NCBI GenBank assembly: GCA_900315075.1
Contig: OMXV01000001.1
Coordinates: 250,275 to 314,274 of the forward strand
Length of the DNA: 64,000 nucleotides
Origin: an uncultured Prevotellaceae bacterium
GTDB lineage: Bacteria > Bacteroidota > Bacteroidia > Bacteroidales > Bacteroidaceae
Direction of reading: 5' to 3'
Position 1 is the first letter of the stretch. Each line of letters begins with the position of its first letter. The notes under the pieces are model-generated. The model was not told the origin of the DNA. It saw nothing but the letters and a program-made list of their open reading frames with translations, and did no database searches. Shown one piece after another: positions 33,604-43,700 of this stretch. Both the position numbers and the translations under genes were made by a program.

Positions 33604-35334
33604 ATGAATATTTTAGAACTTAGCGAACAAGAGATTGGTCGCCGCCAGAGTCTTCAGGAGCTACGCAATATGGGTATCGACCCATATCCCGCAGCCGAGT
33701 TTCCCACCAACGCATTTTCAACCGACATCAAAGAGCAGTTCGACGACAACGCCGAGCCCCGCCAAGTGATAATCGCCGGCCGTTTGATGAGTCGTCGCGT
33801 GATGGGTAAAGCCAGCTTTGCCGAGATACAAGATTCCAAAGGTCGCATCCAAGTATATATCACCCGTGACGACATCTGTCCGGGAGAAGACAAGAACTTA
33901 TACAACACTGTTTTCAAACGTCTGCTTGACATTGGTGACTTCATCGGTGTCGAAGGTTTTGTGTTCCGTACCCAGACAGGTGAAGTCAGTGTCCACGCCC
34001 AGAGTCTCAAGCTATTATCGAAAAGCCTTAAGCCACTGCCCATTGTGAAATATAAAGACGGTGTGGCTTACGACAAGTTCGACGATCCCGAACTGCGCTA
34101 TCGCCAGCGTTATGTGGATTTAGTAGTGAACGAAGGTGTCCGCGATACATTCCTTCAGCGAGCCACCGTCATCCGCACGATGCGTCGAGTGCTCGATGAT
34201 GCAGGCTACACCGAGGTGGAGACTCCAACTCTCCAGATGATTGCCGGCGGTGCCAGTGCCCGCCCGTTTATTACCCATTTCAATGCTCTCGACCAAGATA
34301 TGTATATGCGCATTGCCACCGAGCTGTACCTGAAACGCTTGATTGTGGGTGGTTTCGAAGGCGTTTATGAAATAGGTAAGAACTTCCGTAACGAGGGTAT
34401 GGACCGCAACCACAACCCAGAGTTCACTTGTATGGAACTCTACGTGCAATACAAGGACTACAACTGGATGATGTCGTTCACTGAAAAGCTGCTTGAAACC
34501 ATCTGCATCGCAGTTAATGGTAGCACAGAACGTGAAATCGACGGTAACATCGTGAGTTTCAAGGCGCCCTACCGCCGTCTGCCGATTTTGGATGCTATTA
34601 AAGAGAAAACAGGCTACGACCTCAACGGTATGGGTGAGGATGAAATACGTGAAGTAGCCAAAAAGCTGAACATCGAAGTTGACGACACCATGGGTAAAGG
34701 CAAATTGATTGATGAGATTTTCGGTGAGACCTGCGAAGGTAGTTTCATTCAACCTACTTTCATCACCGACTATCCCGTGGAGATGTCGCCTCTGACCAAG
34801 ATGCACCGCAGCAAGCCTGGCCTCACTGAGCGTTTCGAACTGATGGTAAACGGCAAAGAACTTGCCAATGCCTACAGCGAGCTTAACGACCCCATCGACC
34901 AGGAGGAGCGTTTCAAGGAACAAATGCGACTGGCCGACAAGGGTGACGACGAGGCTATGATTATCGACCAAGACTTCTTGCGAGCCCTTCAATACGGTAT
35001 GCCTCCCACCAGTGGCATCGGCATCGGCATCGACCGCTTGGTAATGCTGATGACTGGCAAGACCTATATCCAGGAAGTGTTGTTCTTCCCTCAGATGCGC
35101 CCCGAGAAGAAAGCTCCACGCAGCAGTGTGGCAGAATGGGCCGCCATCGGTGTGGGCGAAGAATGGGTGCCCGTGCTCAACAAGTGCGGCTATTACCTCA
35201 TTCAGGACATCAAGGATGTCAATCCTCAAAAGTTACAGATGGATGTCTGCGGTGTGAACAAGAAATACAAACTTGGATACGAAAATCCTAAGTTGGATGT
35301 CTTTGCCAAGTGGATTGAAGGAGCGAATCATTAG
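33604..35334 (+). CDS. lysS: Lysyl-tRNA synthetase, class II
   Basis: The 576-residue enzyme has the N-terminal anticodon-binding OB fold (~55-165, '[23 protein letters not shown]') and the class II core with motif 2 '[26 protein letters not shown]' and motif 3 '[15 protein letters not shown]'. After the usual end ('LFFPQMRPE') there is a ~75-residue C-terminal extension with '[21 protein letters not shown]', which reads like a helix-hairpin-helix segment. Bacteroidota LysS proteins often carry such an extension. Confidence 0.97.
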   Translation: MNILELSEQEIGRRQSLQELRNMGIDPYPAAEFPTNAFSTDIKEQFDDNAEPRQVIIAGRLMSRRVMGKASFAEIQDSKGRIQVYITRDDICPGEDKNLYNTVFKRLLDIGDFIGVEGFVFRTQTGEVSVHAQSLKLLSKSLKPLPIVKYKDGVAYDKFDDPELRYRQRYVDLVVNEGVRDTFLQRATVIRTMRRVLDDAGYTEVETPTLQMIAGGASARPFITHFNALDQDMYMRIATELYLKRLIVGGFEGVYEIGKNFRNEGMDRNHNPEFTCMELYVQYKDYNWMMSFTEKLLETICIAVNGSTEREIDGNIVSFKAPYRRLPILDAIKEKTGYDLNGMGEDEIREVAKKLNIEVDDTMGKGKLIDEIFGETCEGSFIQPTFITDYPVEMSPLTKMHRSKPGLTERFELMVNGKELANAYSELNDPIDQEERFKEQMRLADKGDDEAMIIDQDFLRALQYGMPPTSGIGIGIDRLVMLMTGKTYIQEVLFFPQMRPEKKAPRSSVAEWAAIGVGEEWVPVLNKCGYYLIQDIKDVNPQKLQMDVCGVNKKYKLGYENPKLDVFAKWIEGANH

Positions 35335-35342
35335 AATTGAGA

Positions 35343-35361
35343 GCGACGGCTTTGCCGTCGC
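35343..35361. repeat. GCGACGGC-TTT-GCCGTCGC hairpin
   Basis: A perfect 8-bp stem lies just after lysS. It lacks a T-run, so it may be an mRNA-end stabiliser or REP-like palindrome rather than a terminator. Confidence 0.55.
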
Positions 35362-35417
35362 ATAAGGAAAAAGAAACAACTTAAGTCTCTCATTTCTAAG
35401 GTCTAAAGTCTAAAAAA

Positions 35418-36413
35418 ATGTTCGATTGCGGTAAGATAGCGATAATCGGCGGCGGCAGTTGGGCTACAGCCATTGCCAAGATTGTGGTGGGTCACACCCA
35501 TCACATCGGATGGTATATGCGCCGTGACGACCGCATCGAAGACTTCATCCGCTTAGGGCACAATCCAGCTTATCTTGCCAGCGTGCATTTCAACACCGAA
35601 GAGATTTTCTTCTCCAGCGACATCAATATAATTGCAGAGAACTACGATACATTGGTGTTTGTCACGCCCTCTCCCTACCTAAAAAATCACTTAAGAAAGC
35701 TCAAGACCCGTATCCGCGAGAAATTCATCGTCACCGCCATCAAAGGTATCGTCCCCGACGAGAACCTCGTATGCTCTGAATATTTCCACCATATCTACGA
35801 CGTGCCCTACGACAATCTTGCCTGCATTGGCGGACCTTCGCACGCCGAGGAGGTGGCACTTGAACGTCTCTCCTATCTAACTGTAGGTTGTAGCGACATC
35901 GACAAGGCAAAAGCCTTCACACAAGTACTATCAAGCAACTATATCAAGACCAAGACAAGCACTGATGTCACTGGTATCGAATATTCCTCCGTGCTCAAAA
36001 ACGTCTATGCTATTGCTGCCGGCATCTGCAGCGGTCTAAAATATGGCGACAACTTCCAGGCCGTGCTTATGTCAAATGCTGTTCAGGAGATGTCTCGATT
36101 CCTCAAAGTTATCAGTCCTGTAGAGCGCAATGTCTATGACTCCGTCTATTTGGGCGACCTACTTGTGACAGGTTACTCCAATTTCTCACGCAACCGGGTT
36201 TTCGGCACCATGATTGGCAAAGGCTACAGTGTGAAGAGCGCACAGATAGAAATGGAAATGATAGCCGAGGGCTATTTCGGCACCAAGTGTATGAAGGAGG
36301 TCAACCGCCACACCCATGTCAACATGCCTATCCTCGATGCCGTCTATAACATCCTCTACGAGCGCATTTCACCACAAATAGAAATCAAGTTGCTTACAGA
36401 CAGTTTCAGATAG
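35418..36413 (+). CDS. gpsA: Glycerol-3-phosphate dehydrogenase [NAD(P)+]
   Basis: The 331-residue cytoplasmic enzyme makes sn-glycerol-3-phosphate for phospholipids. It has the Rossmann motif 'IAIIGGGSWATAIAKI' at the N-terminus, 'TAIKGIVPDENLVCSEYF', 'GGPSHAEEVALE' and the catalytic region 'VTGIEYSSVLKNVYAIAAGICSGL'. It lies between lysS and pgi, all plus strand. Confidence 0.95.
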   Translation: MFDCGKIAIIGGGSWATAIAKIVVGHTHHIGWYMRRDDRIEDFIRLGHNPAYLASVHFNTEEIFFSSDINIIAENYDTLVFVTPSPYLKNHLRKLKTRIREKFIVTAIKGIVPDENLVCSEYFHHIYDVPYDNLACIGGPSHAEEVALERLSYLTVGCSDIDKAKAFTQVLSSNYIKTKTSTDVTGIEYSSVLKNVYAIAAGICSGLKYGDNFQAVLMSNAVQEMSRFLKVISPVERNVYDSVYLGDLLVTGYSNFSRNRVFGTMIGKGYSVKSAQIEMEMIAEGYFGTKCMKEVNRHTHVNMPILDAVYNILYERISPQIEIKLLTDSFR

Positions 36414-36506
36414 TCCTATCCAAGAATTTGAAATACTGTAGATTACACCACTCTCTTTCCCTTCATTATTTTAAAGAATAAATCTATCATTAAAACAATC
36501 ATAAAA

Positions 36507-37856
36507 ATGAAAAACATCTGCTTAGACATTACTAAAGCCGCCCAATTTCTCAATGAGGGCGCAGTGAAAGCCTATGAGCCCCAAATCAAGGCAGCACAAG
36601 AGGCACTTGAAAATGGCACATGCCCTGGTAACGACTTCTTGGGCTGGCTACATCTTCCATCATCCATCAGTCCCGAATTTCTCGACGAGGTACAAGCCAC
36701 AGCCGATGTGCTGCGTGCCAACTGCGAGGCCATCGTCGTAGCAGGCATCGGCGGCAGCTATCTTGGTGCCCGTGCCGTTATAGAGGCCCTTGGCAACTCT
36801 TTTGCCTGGCTTATAAAAGACGACAAGAACCCATCGATTCTCTTTGCTGGCAACAACATCGGCGAAGACTACTTGTCGGAGCTCACCGAATACCTGAGCG
36901 ACAAAAAATTCGGTGTTATCAACATCTCCAAGTCGGGTACGACCACAGAGACAGCCCTTACCTTCCGTCTGTTGAAGAAGCAGTGTGAGGCCCAGCGTGG
37001 CAAGGACGAGGCTCGCAAAGTGATTGTGGCCGTGACAGATGCCAAGCGTGGTGCTGCTCGCACCTGCGCCGATAAGGAAGGCTACAAGAGCTTCATCATC
37101 CCCGACAACGTTGGTGGCCGTTTCTCCGTGCTCACCCCCGTGGGTCTACTTCCTATAGCCTGTGCCGGTTTCGACATCAAAGCCCTTGTGGCTGGTGCTG
37201 CCGACATGGAGAAAGCCTGTGGAATCGATGCACCCTTCGACGAGAACCCCGCCGCCCAATATGCCGCCGTGCGCAACGGTCTCTATAGTGCAGGAAAGAA
37301 GATAGAGATTATGGTAAACTACCAGCCAAAGCTGCACTTCATCAGCGAATGGTGGAAACAGCTCTTCGGCGAGAGCGAAGGCAAGGAAAACAAGGGTATT
37401 TTCCCTGCTTCCTGCGACTTCACCACCGACCTCCATTCCATGGGACAATGGATACAAGAAGGCGAGCGCACCATCTTCGAGACTGTTATCAGCGTGGAGC
37501 AACCCAACCGCCGCCTGCTCTTCCCCGAGGATGAAGAAAACCTCGATGGTCTGAACTTCTTGGCAGGCAAGCGTGTAGATGAAGTGAACAAAATGGCCGA
37601 ACTGGGCACCCGTCTTGCCCATGTCGATGGTGGTGTTCCCAACATCCGTATCGCAGTACCCGAACTGAACGAATACTACATCGGTCAGTTGATTTACTTC
37701 TTCGAGATAGCCTGTGGCATCAGTGGCAATGTTTTAGGCGTTAACCCGTTCAACCAACCCGGTGTAGAAGCCTACAAACGCAACATGTTTGCCCTTCTCG
37801 ACAAACCCGGCTATGAAGAAGACAGCAAGGCTATCAAAGCAAGACTCGCAGAATAA
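36507..37856 (+). CDS. pgi: Glucose-6-phosphate isomerase
   Basis: The 449-residue short-form PGI (as in Firmicutes and Bacteroidota) interconverts glucose-6-P and fructose-6-P. Motifs are '[16 protein letters not shown]', '[18 protein letters not shown]', '[14 protein letters not shown]' and the C-terminal '[16 protein letters not shown]'. Its TAA shares a base with the ATG of the following HAD gene (TAATG), which implies translational coupling. Confidence 0.97.
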   Translation: MKNICLDITKAAQFLNEGAVKAYEPQIKAAQEALENGTCPGNDFLGWLHLPSSISPEFLDEVQATADVLRANCEAIVVAGIGGSYLGARAVIEALGNSFAWLIKDDKNPSILFAGNNIGEDYLSELTEYLSDKKFGVINISKSGTTTETALTFRLLKKQCEAQRGKDEARKVIVAVTDAKRGAARTCADKEGYKSFIIPDNVGGRFSVLTPVGLLPIACAGFDIKALVAGAADMEKACGIDAPFDENPAAQYAAVRNGLYSAGKKIEIMVNYQPKLHFISEWWKQLFGESEGKENKGIFPASCDFTTDLHSMGQWIQEGERTIFETVISVEQPNRRLLFPEDEENLDGLNFLAGKRVDEVNKMAELGTRLAHVDGGVPNIRIAVPELNEYYIGQLIYFFEIACGISGNVLGVNPFNQPGVEAYKRNMFALLDKPGYEEDSKAIKARLAE

Positions 37857-38590
37857 TGCTTGAAGAAAAAATAACGAAATACTTGGAAAGACACGGCTTT
37901 GAGAGGTTTACTCCCAAAGCCGTTCTCTTCGACATGGATGGTGTGCTCTACGACTCGATGCACCATCACGATATCGCGTGGCAACAGTCGATGCATGAAT
38001 TTGGACTCACCATGCCCCCTATGGGAGCCTATCTATATGAAGGCATGCGAGGACCGGAAACCATTCAGAAACTGGCCCGTGAACAATGGGGTCGTGAATT
38101 GTCGGAAGATGAGGCACAACGAATGTACGACCGCAAATCGGCCATTTTTATTGAATTAGGCGGTGCCAAGCAGATGTATGGCATCCTCGACCTTATGCAT
38201 GCCGTGGACAACGCAGGTATGACAATAGGTGTGGTAACCGGCAGCGGGCAGCGCACCCTAATTGGCAAATTAGAGAAGGAGTTCGATGGTCTCATCGAGG
38301 CATCGCATATCGTTACAGCATACGATATCAGGCGTGGTAAGCCCCGTCCCGACCCTTACCTGATGGGGTTGCAGAAATGCGGTGTTCAACCATGGGAAGC
38401 CATCGTCGTAGAGAATGCTCCTCTCGGTGTACGAGCTGGTGTGGCAGCACAAATTTTCACTGTAGCAGTGAACACAGGTCCCCTGCCCGACCAAGTACTC
38501 AGTGACGAAGGTGCCCATTTGGTGTTGAAAGATATGGTTCAATTCCTGAATATCTGGCAGACAGAATTCTGCAAGTATTGTCTGCAATAA
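37856..38590 (+). CDS. HAD-superfamily phosphatase (beta-phosphoglucomutase-like)
   Basis: The 244-residue hydrolase has motif I 'VLFDMDGVLYDSM' (Asp26, Asp28), motif II in 'VVTGSGQRTLIGKL', the lysine in 'RRGKPRPDPYLMG' and motif IV-like 'VVENAPLGVRAG'. The alpha-helical cap after motif I puts it in the phosphoglycolate phosphatase/beta-PGM group. Coupling with pgi suggests a sugar-phosphate substrate, but this cannot be fixed from sequence. Confidence 0.85.
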   Translation: MLEEKITKYLERHGFERFTPKAVLFDMDGVLYDSMHHHDIAWQQSMHEFGLTMPPMGAYLYEGMRGPETIQKLAREQWGRELSEDEAQRMYDRKSAIFIELGGAKQMYGILDLMHAVDNAGMTIGVVTGSGQRTLIGKLEKEFDGLIEASHIVTAYDIRRGKPRPDPYLMGLQKCGVQPWEAIVVENAPLGVRAGVAAQIFTVAVNTGPLPDQVLSDEGAHLVLKDMVQFLNIWQTEFCKYCLQ

Positions 38591-38653
38591 TGGTTATATG
38601 CCATGCAATTTTTGTTGGCATCCTGCGTTTATAGAAAAAACAACACATTAGTT

Positions 38654-39142
38654 ATGATTCGTATATATCCATTGAGTTTTTTTGCTCTTTTTATGGCTTT
38701 CGGCCTATTATTAACTTCTTGCGATGATGACGATGGCGTAATGGAACGCCCCGACTATACCAGCATCAAATATGACTTAGAGGTGAGCAGTGATTTTCTA
38801 TCTTTGTATAATATAGATGTGGAATACAAGAAAATCAATGGCGACCAAGCCAAAGAACAAGTAAAGGATATCGTCTGGGGATACAAAGAAAAAGTCGATG
38901 GCGAACGTCCCATCGACTTCCAACTGAATATTGTTGCCAATGCCCGTGAGATTACTAAGAGCAGTAGTGGAAAGGCACATCTAATAGCCGATGTCAGCAT
39001 GGAGTACTATACGAAAAAGACCAGTGCAAAACGCATGCATCAAAAGACCATCGACAGAGAGATAACCAATGACATCGAATATATCAAAGAACATCCCACC
39101 ATTGTCATAGCAAGTTTCACCACGTCAGGCGGAACGGAATAA
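38654..39142 (+). CDS. Small lipoprotein of unknown function
   Basis: The 162-residue protein has a signal peptide and a lipobox 'LLLTSC' followed by an acidic 'DDDDG' that is typical of surface-bound Bacteroidota lipoproteins. The mature domain is mixed beta with 'YKEKVDGERPIDFQLNIVA'. I do not recognise the family. The ATG at 38654 is chosen to give a standard signal peptide; the frame is open to 38603. It ends 7 bp from the convergent mnmA gene. Confidence 0.72.
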   Translation: MIRIYPLSFFALFMAFGLLLTSCDDDDGVMERPDYTSIKYDLEVSSDFLSLYNIDVEYKKINGDQAKEQVKDIVWGYKEKVDGERPIDFQLNIVANAREITKSSSGKAHLIADVSMEYYTKKTSAKRMHQKTIDREITNDIEYIKEHPTIVIASFTTSGGTE

Positions 39143-39149
39143 GACCAAG

Positions 39150-40223
39150 TTATCCCACAATTTCTGCCGACCCGATGCAGCAGTGATGGTGGCTATCATA
39201 GACCACACAAAACTGCCCTGGCGCCACACCATGAACCGCCACCTCGGAGTGAATGATATATTCCCCTTCACCCACCTGCTCAATGATGGCACGATGGTAT
39301 TCTGGCGTGTGTCGAATTTTAAAAGTGACATCCTTCATTTCCACTTTCTCCGTGAGGAAGTGGAAATCTTGTATCTGGAAAGTATCCTTGAAAGCGGCTG
39401 TGGGTTCATAACCTTTACTGACATAAAGGATGTTAGCTGGTATATCCTTTTTCACGACAAACCAAGGACCGCCGCCAAAGCCCAAGCCATGGCGCTGGCC
39501 GATGGTATGGAACCACAGTCCGCGATGCTGCCCGATTTTCTTTCCCGTCTCCAACTCCAGCACTTCGCCCGGATTGTCGCCGAGGAATCGGCGGATATAG
39601 TCATTGTAGTTGATTTTCCCAAGGAAACAAATACCTTGCGAATCTTTGCGCCGGGCATTAATCAAATGTTCCCGCTCAGCAATTTGACGCACCTCATCCT
39701 TCATATAATGACCGATTGGAAACAATGCCTTGCGTAACTGCCAATCGTAGATTTGTGCCAGGAAGTCCGTCTGGTCCTTCACTGGGTCGGGACTAGTGAC
39801 GAGCCATTTCTTGCCATCAATGATTTCTGTCTGTGCATAGTGCCCAGTGGCAATGAGGTCATAGTTGTGCCCCACCTTGGCATCGAAAGCCCCAAACTTA
39901 ATCAGTCTGTTGCACATCACGTCGGGATTGGGCGTAAAGCCGGCGCGCACTTTCTCGATGGTGTAGCGAGCCACCTCATCCCAGTACTCACGATGGCAAT
40001 CCACCACCTCCAATAGGCAGCCATATTTCTTAGCCACCACAGTAGCCATCTCCATATCTTCCTCCGAGGTACAGTCCCATTCCTCATCCTCCTCAGGACC
40101 TATTTTGATATAGAAACAGTCGGGATGCAGCCCCTGACTCACCAATTCATACACCACCACCGAACTATCCACACCGCCAGACAGCAGCACAGCAATTCGC
40201 TTGTCATTCAATACTTCTTTCAT
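39150..40223 (-). CDS. mnmA: tRNA-uridine 2-sulfurtransferase MnmA
   Basis: The 357-residue enzyme thiolates U34 of tRNA-Lys/Glu/Gln. It has the PP-loop 'VLLSGGVDSSVVV' (~13-25), the two catalytic cysteines (Cys104 in 'NPDVMCNR', Cys199 in 'SQGICFLG'), 'GHYAQ', and the C-terminal beta-barrel. Bacteroidota often have two MnmA-like genes; this one is shorter than some, but complete. It has a clear promoter whose sequence is duplicated before the next gene on the minus strand. Confidence 0.93.
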   Translation of the reverse strand: MKEVLNDKRIAVLLSGGVDSSVVVYELVSQGLHPDCFYIKIGPEEDEEWDCTSEEDMEMATVVAKKYGCLLEVVDCHREYWDEVARYTIEKVRAGFTPNPDVMCNRLIKFGAFDAKVGHNYDLIATGHYAQTEIIDGKKWLVTSPDPVKDQTDFLAQIYDWQLRKALFPIGHYMKDEVRQIAEREHLINARRKDSQGICFLGKINYNDYIRRFLGDNPGEVLELETGKKIGQHRGLWFHTIGQRHGLGFGGGPWFVVKKDIPANILYVSKGYEPTAAFKDTFQIQDFHFLTEKVEMKDVTFKIRHTPEYHRAIIEQVGEGEYIIHSEVAVHGVAPGQFCVVYDSHHHCCIGSAEIVG

Positions 40224-40242
40224 GCTTTTTCATTTGATGCCG

Positions 40243-40273
40243 CTAAGATAGCAATATTTTTGGAAACGACAAA
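40243..40273 (-). promoter_or_regulatory. mnmA promoter (duplicated element, copy 1)
   Basis: Minus-strand TTTG (40270-40273), 19 bp, TATCTTAG (40243-40250), then a ~20-nt leader. The whole 55-bp block recurs before the gene ending at 41222. Confidence 0.65.
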
Positions 40274-40397
40274 GAAACAATGCAGTTCGATTCTCAATTA
40301 TTCATAACTTTGACCAAATTCAAGAGAAAAATGATCCTCGAAAAGTTCGGGATAGAACGAACTAAATGTTTCTCCGTATTATTTCCTTTCATCTGCT

Positions 40398-41222
40398 CTA
40401 TTTCACAATACAATTCACCAAAAACATCACATCAGACAAATCGAGTTTACCAGAGTGGTTTACATCTGCAGCAGCAGGGATAAAGCCAACAGTCGTTTGT
40501 CCTACCAAATAATTGACCAACTGCATCAAATCATTTATATTCACGATACCATCGATATTTATGTCTCCCATAGGATTCTGCTTCCGAAGATCAGATATTG
40601 TAAAGATACTTTCATCATTCATCTCACACTCCACCAAATAGCTACTGCCCCCAGCAAGATAAAAATAACATGGATTGAGTGGTCCAAGTTCGCTTCCAAC
40701 CCCCTCTATCCACCACCCAGCAGGTAGGCCCAACGGACGGGTAGTGTATTTGTATTCATAGTTTACCAAGAGAGAATGTCTTTGAATGCCGTTGAAACAA
40801 AAGAGTTTGTCAGCATTATTTTTCATGGAAATATCCCATTCTTCCGGAGATAATATGGGTTTTATTATTCTTGTCGAATCCAAGGGAATATTGAAATCAT
40901 AGAGAACATAACTTACCACATAGTCTTTGGGAAAGAAATACACAATACCATTGTCATTGTCCTCATACAAAGCCAATTGATACTCTTTAGTGTTAGTGTT
41001 ATTGATGTTATAAGCATACATTTTTTTGCATGCCACATTGTCAATCAGCGTATCACCTTCTAAATAATAACAATAATCATAATCTATGTATTGAGGAAAT
41101 TCAGTATGATATTTCATTTTCCAGACTTTCCCCTCTTCCACAAAGGGATGGTATTGGAGGCTCTGAGCGTAGCAAGGTGCTATGCTCAGGGCAATGATAA
41201 AAAGAAAAAAGTATGATTTCAT
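40398..41222 (-). CDS. Secreted protein with C-terminal dockerin-like repeats
   Basis: The 274-residue protein has a signal peptide ('SYFFLFIIALSIAPCYAQ'), a beta-rich central domain starting 'QYHPFVEEGKVWKMKYHTEF' and two dockerin-type calcium repeats at the C-terminus ('GDINIDGIVNINDLMQLVN' and 'ADVNHSGKLDLSDVMFLVN', ~205-270). The central domain resembles unnamed Prevotella/Bacteroides secreted proteins. No cohesin gene is visible in the window. It carries a copy of the mnmA promoter. Confidence 0.78.
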   Translation of the reverse strand: MKSYFFLFIIALSIAPCYAQSLQYHPFVEEGKVWKMKYHTEFPQYIDYDYCYYLEGDTLIDNVACKKMYAYNINNTNTKEYQLALYEDNDNGIVYFFPKDYVVSYVLYDFNIPLDSTRIIKPILSPEEWDISMKNNADKLFCFNGIQRHSLLVNYEYKYTTRPLGLPAGWWIEGVGSELGPLNPCYFYLAGGSSYLVECEMNDESIFTISDLRKQNPMGDINIDGIVNINDLMQLVNYLVGQTTVGFIPAAADVNHSGKLDLSDVMFLVNCIVK

Positions 41223-41243
41223 GTCTTTTTTCGTTTGATGCCG

Positions 41244-41274
41244 CTAAGATAACAATAATTTTGGAAACGACAAA
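41244..41274 (-). promoter_or_regulatory. Promoter of the dockerin-tailed gene (duplicated element, copy 2)
   Basis: Minus-strand TTTG (41271-41274), 19 bp, TATCTTAG (41244-41251). About 90% identical over ~55 bp to the block before mnmA. Confidence 0.65.
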
Positions 41275-42263
41275 GGAACAGCGACAACATTTCTTCATTT
41301 ACATGACTGCTCAACTCTAATTCTTTTTATAATTTTGGATAAGTTACTCCATCTTCCATATAACAAAAATGCAATAAAATGATAATGCAGTGATATCATA
41401 TTCGTTGTGCCTTTAGGTACGCGATATATGTCACAAGCCATTCCCCTTTAATATCGCATATCTAAAGGCATGCCCGTCTGCTCACCGATTCTTCTTCCAG
41501 CCATTGAAATGGCTGGCTACCCAAATTAAACCCCTAAAGGGGTTCTGCCGCCCAGCAATGTGCGTTAATGGCCTATCTGTTATTCTGGGCCGGTAGGCTG
41601 CTTTTTTCGTGTAAATTCGAGAGATTCGTGTTCGGTTTTTCACAACCACTCCAACCTCTCCTTGTCCTAAGAAGAGGCTTCAACCCACCCCCCGTCCCCC
41701 GCCCTCTCCAGGGCGGAGGCTCAACCGTTGCCTGCGGCGATTATTTCTCGCCATGGCAAAGTCGAAACGCGTTTCACTTTGCTCATTTGGCTTACCGAAA
41801 TAATTGTCTACTCGTCGCTCTTACACTAAGGTACCCTCGACCCATCAAAGGGTCGGGGTGATTTCTTACGCAACAGAGTTGCGATTTTTGTGTTCGCTAC
41901 GCTCACCGCTATAAAGCTCCTCCTACAAGCTGAGTTAGGGGAGGTCTCACAAACTAATCAGTCCCCCTCCTCTTAATAATAGCAGGTGAAATCAGTCCCC
42001 CTCCTCTCAGGAGGGGGTAGGGGAGGTCACATAATGCATTTGCGCTTATAGTGCTTATCCTCATGCCGTTAGGCATCCTCTCCCACCTCCATTCCTCCGT
42101 AGAAAAATTCGTTGCAGCCGAGTAGGCTGCACATTTCGTAGAGTAACTTCCATATAACAACATCCCCTAACTTGCTTCTTGTTATTTTTACTTCATTTTA
42201 ATATATTAAACCGTAACTTTGGATAAGTTACTCCATCTCGGCATTAAAAATGAATAAATTCAT

Positions 42264-42294
42264 TTTGTACTGCACTCGATTTTCCGTAACTTTG
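42264..42294 (+). promoter_or_regulatory. Bacteroidota-type promoter
   Basis: TTTG (42264-42267), 19 bp, TAACTTTG (42287-42294), 20 bp before the ATG at 42315. Confidence 0.75.
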
Positions 42295-42314
42295 TACGCA
42301 AAAAAAATCCCACT

Positions 42315-43538
42315 ATGAACGTAAAATTTAAAATGCCCAAATTCACCCGGCATCTGACCAATAAGACATTCTGGAAAGAACTGTTACTGACCATTCTGGC
42401 CACCACCATCTCCATAATTTTGACATTCGGAACAGCCCATGTGATAGAGAAACGGCAAAAAGAAAAAGCCGGAAGACAGGCAGCCATGATGGTGATTCAC
42501 GACATGGACCAAACAGCAGAAGATATGCATAAAAGAGCTAAGGCAGAAGAGAGTTATTTCAATATGGCACAATATGTAATCAACAATTTTGACCGTATAG
42601 ATGCCATCTCTGAAGACACACTTACTACCGTTTTCAACTATCTGCTCGATTACAATTTTTCTCCTGTCAATGATTCTAAAGAGAAAATATTCCATAGCAG
42701 TCAGGATTCATGGAGGAACATCAACAACGCCAATTTTATCGACCTTGTTCAAGAGTTCTACTATAACCGACGTGTTTACGATGATTATTTCAAAAACGAC
42801 ATACGTTTTAAAGCACCCATCTCACAAGAAGAACAATATCAAATGATGTTCCATACGCCCAACTATGATTTAATATCAAATGTAAAAGATATTCTCAAAC
42901 AAATTATTAATAAAGACGAAGTTCAATTATACCTAATTTATTCTCCTGCAAGGGCAAGGTCTTATCAGTTGCTTGCTGACGAATGGCAGAGGATGAGCGA
43001 TAAAGGAAAGTTTATATTAGGTATAACAGATAAAGAACTCGATGAATACATTGAGAAAAACAAACACGCTGGAAGGCCCATCAAAGAAAAAGAGTTGGTA
43101 GGCAAGTGGACGACCAAATCTGATATAAGCACAGAGGAAATAGAGTTCCTCAAAGATCACACTTTTACACATCAAGTATCACTACATATCAATAATCCTT
43201 TCTATACAGGAAGTATCATTTCCAAAAACACCTTTCGAGGGACATGGCAAATTGAAGACGACTCGCTCATCAGAACATACAGTCCCATTTTTGATTATGA
43301 TTTAGATGTAAGCCAGATTACTTATACACCAGCGATGAAAGATTCTGTTGAGAGTTTTATCGCAAACAACAAGAAAAAGGCTAAGGAATTGATAGAAGAA
43401 GCCAAGAATAGCCCTACCGAGAGGCGACAATCCGAAGCTGTCTATCTTGACAATACAGGCGACAAGATTGAGATGAATTTTCAAAGCGAATTGGAAGAAG
43501 TTGGAGTTTCTGCAACATACATGGTGAGGGTGAAATAA
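42315..43538 (+). CDS. Membrane-anchored protein of unknown function
   Basis: The 407-residue protein has a basic N-terminus and one membrane segment ('ELLLTILATTISIILTFGTAHVI', ~21-43) followed by charged, probably helical sequence and a C-terminal beta-rich domain ('LVGKWTTKSDISTEEIEFLKD', 'FRGTWQIEDDSLIRTY') that reads like a lipocalin-type 'GxW' fold. The layout recalls DUF6090-like Bacteroidota proteins, but I do not claim membership. It has its own promoter and follows the palindrome-rich gap. Confidence 0.6.
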   Translation: MNVKFKMPKFTRHLTNKTFWKELLLTILATTISIILTFGTAHVIEKRQKEKAGRQAAMMVIHDMDQTAEDMHKRAKAEESYFNMAQYVINNFDRIDAISEDTLTTVFNYLLDYNFSPVNDSKEKIFHSSQDSWRNINNANFIDLVQEFYYNRRVYDDYFKNDIRFKAPISQEEQYQMMFHTPNYDLISNVKDILKQIINKDEVQLYLIYSPARARSYQLLADEWQRMSDKGKFILGITDKELDEYIEKNKHAGRPIKEKELVGKWTTKSDISTEEIEFLKDHTFTHQVSLHINNPFYTGSIISKNTFRGTWQIEDDSLIRTYSPIFDYDLDVSQITYTPAMKDSVESFIANNKKKAKELIEEAKNSPTERRQSEAVYLDNTGDKIEMNFQSELEEVGVSATYMVRVK

Positions 43539-43572
43539 TAGGGAAATTCCCCGGAGGAATAGGGTTAAAACT

Positions 43573-43603
43573 TTTGACAAGCGGAAATCCCATACTATAT
43601 TTG
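43573..43603 (+). promoter_or_regulatory. Bacteroidota-type promoter
   Basis: TTTG (43573-43576), 19 bp, TATATTTG (43596-43603); leader of about 90 nt to the barrel gene at 43701. Confidence 0.75.
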
Positions 43604-43700
43604 CAACGTGAATCATGCGGATATAGATGGAAAAGATGCTATAGTCATAACAGATACTATAGTCACTACCAATAAGTATAACCCCTAAAAATGAAATGAT

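Larger units (their letters stand above)
41223..42314. repeat. 1.1-kb non-coding region rich in palindromes and duplications
   Basis: It holds a 20-bp-arm imperfect hairpin (41408-41427 / 41451-41470), perfect hairpins CCAGCCATT-GA-AATGGCTGG (41497-41516) and AACCCCTAAAGGGGTT (41529-41544), a tandem 'AATCAGTCCCCCTCCTCT' (about 41956-42010), and two copies of 'GGATAAGTTACTCCATCT' (41338-41355 and 42217-42234). The promoter of the next gene is at its right end. Open frames inside (such as 41568-41861) run through repeats and resemble nothing, so I call no gene. Confidence 0.7.

Noticed and set aside
34120-35229. 369-codon open frame antisense to lysS
   Set aside because: It lies entirely inside a clearly real lysyl-tRNA synthetase gene; the His/Val/Leu-rich translation is what antisense of Asp/Asn/Glu-rich codons gives. 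No family resemblance.
35343-35361. Hairpin after lysS as an intrinsic terminator
   Set aside because: Stem is perfect but there is no U-run after it (ATAAGGAAAAAG); kept only as a palindromic repeat.
41568-41861. 97-codon frame in the palindrome-rich gap
   Set aside because: Built from hairpins and repeats ('RPLQGGGS', 'RYPRPIKGS' come from repeated CCCTCTCC sequences); no start signals.
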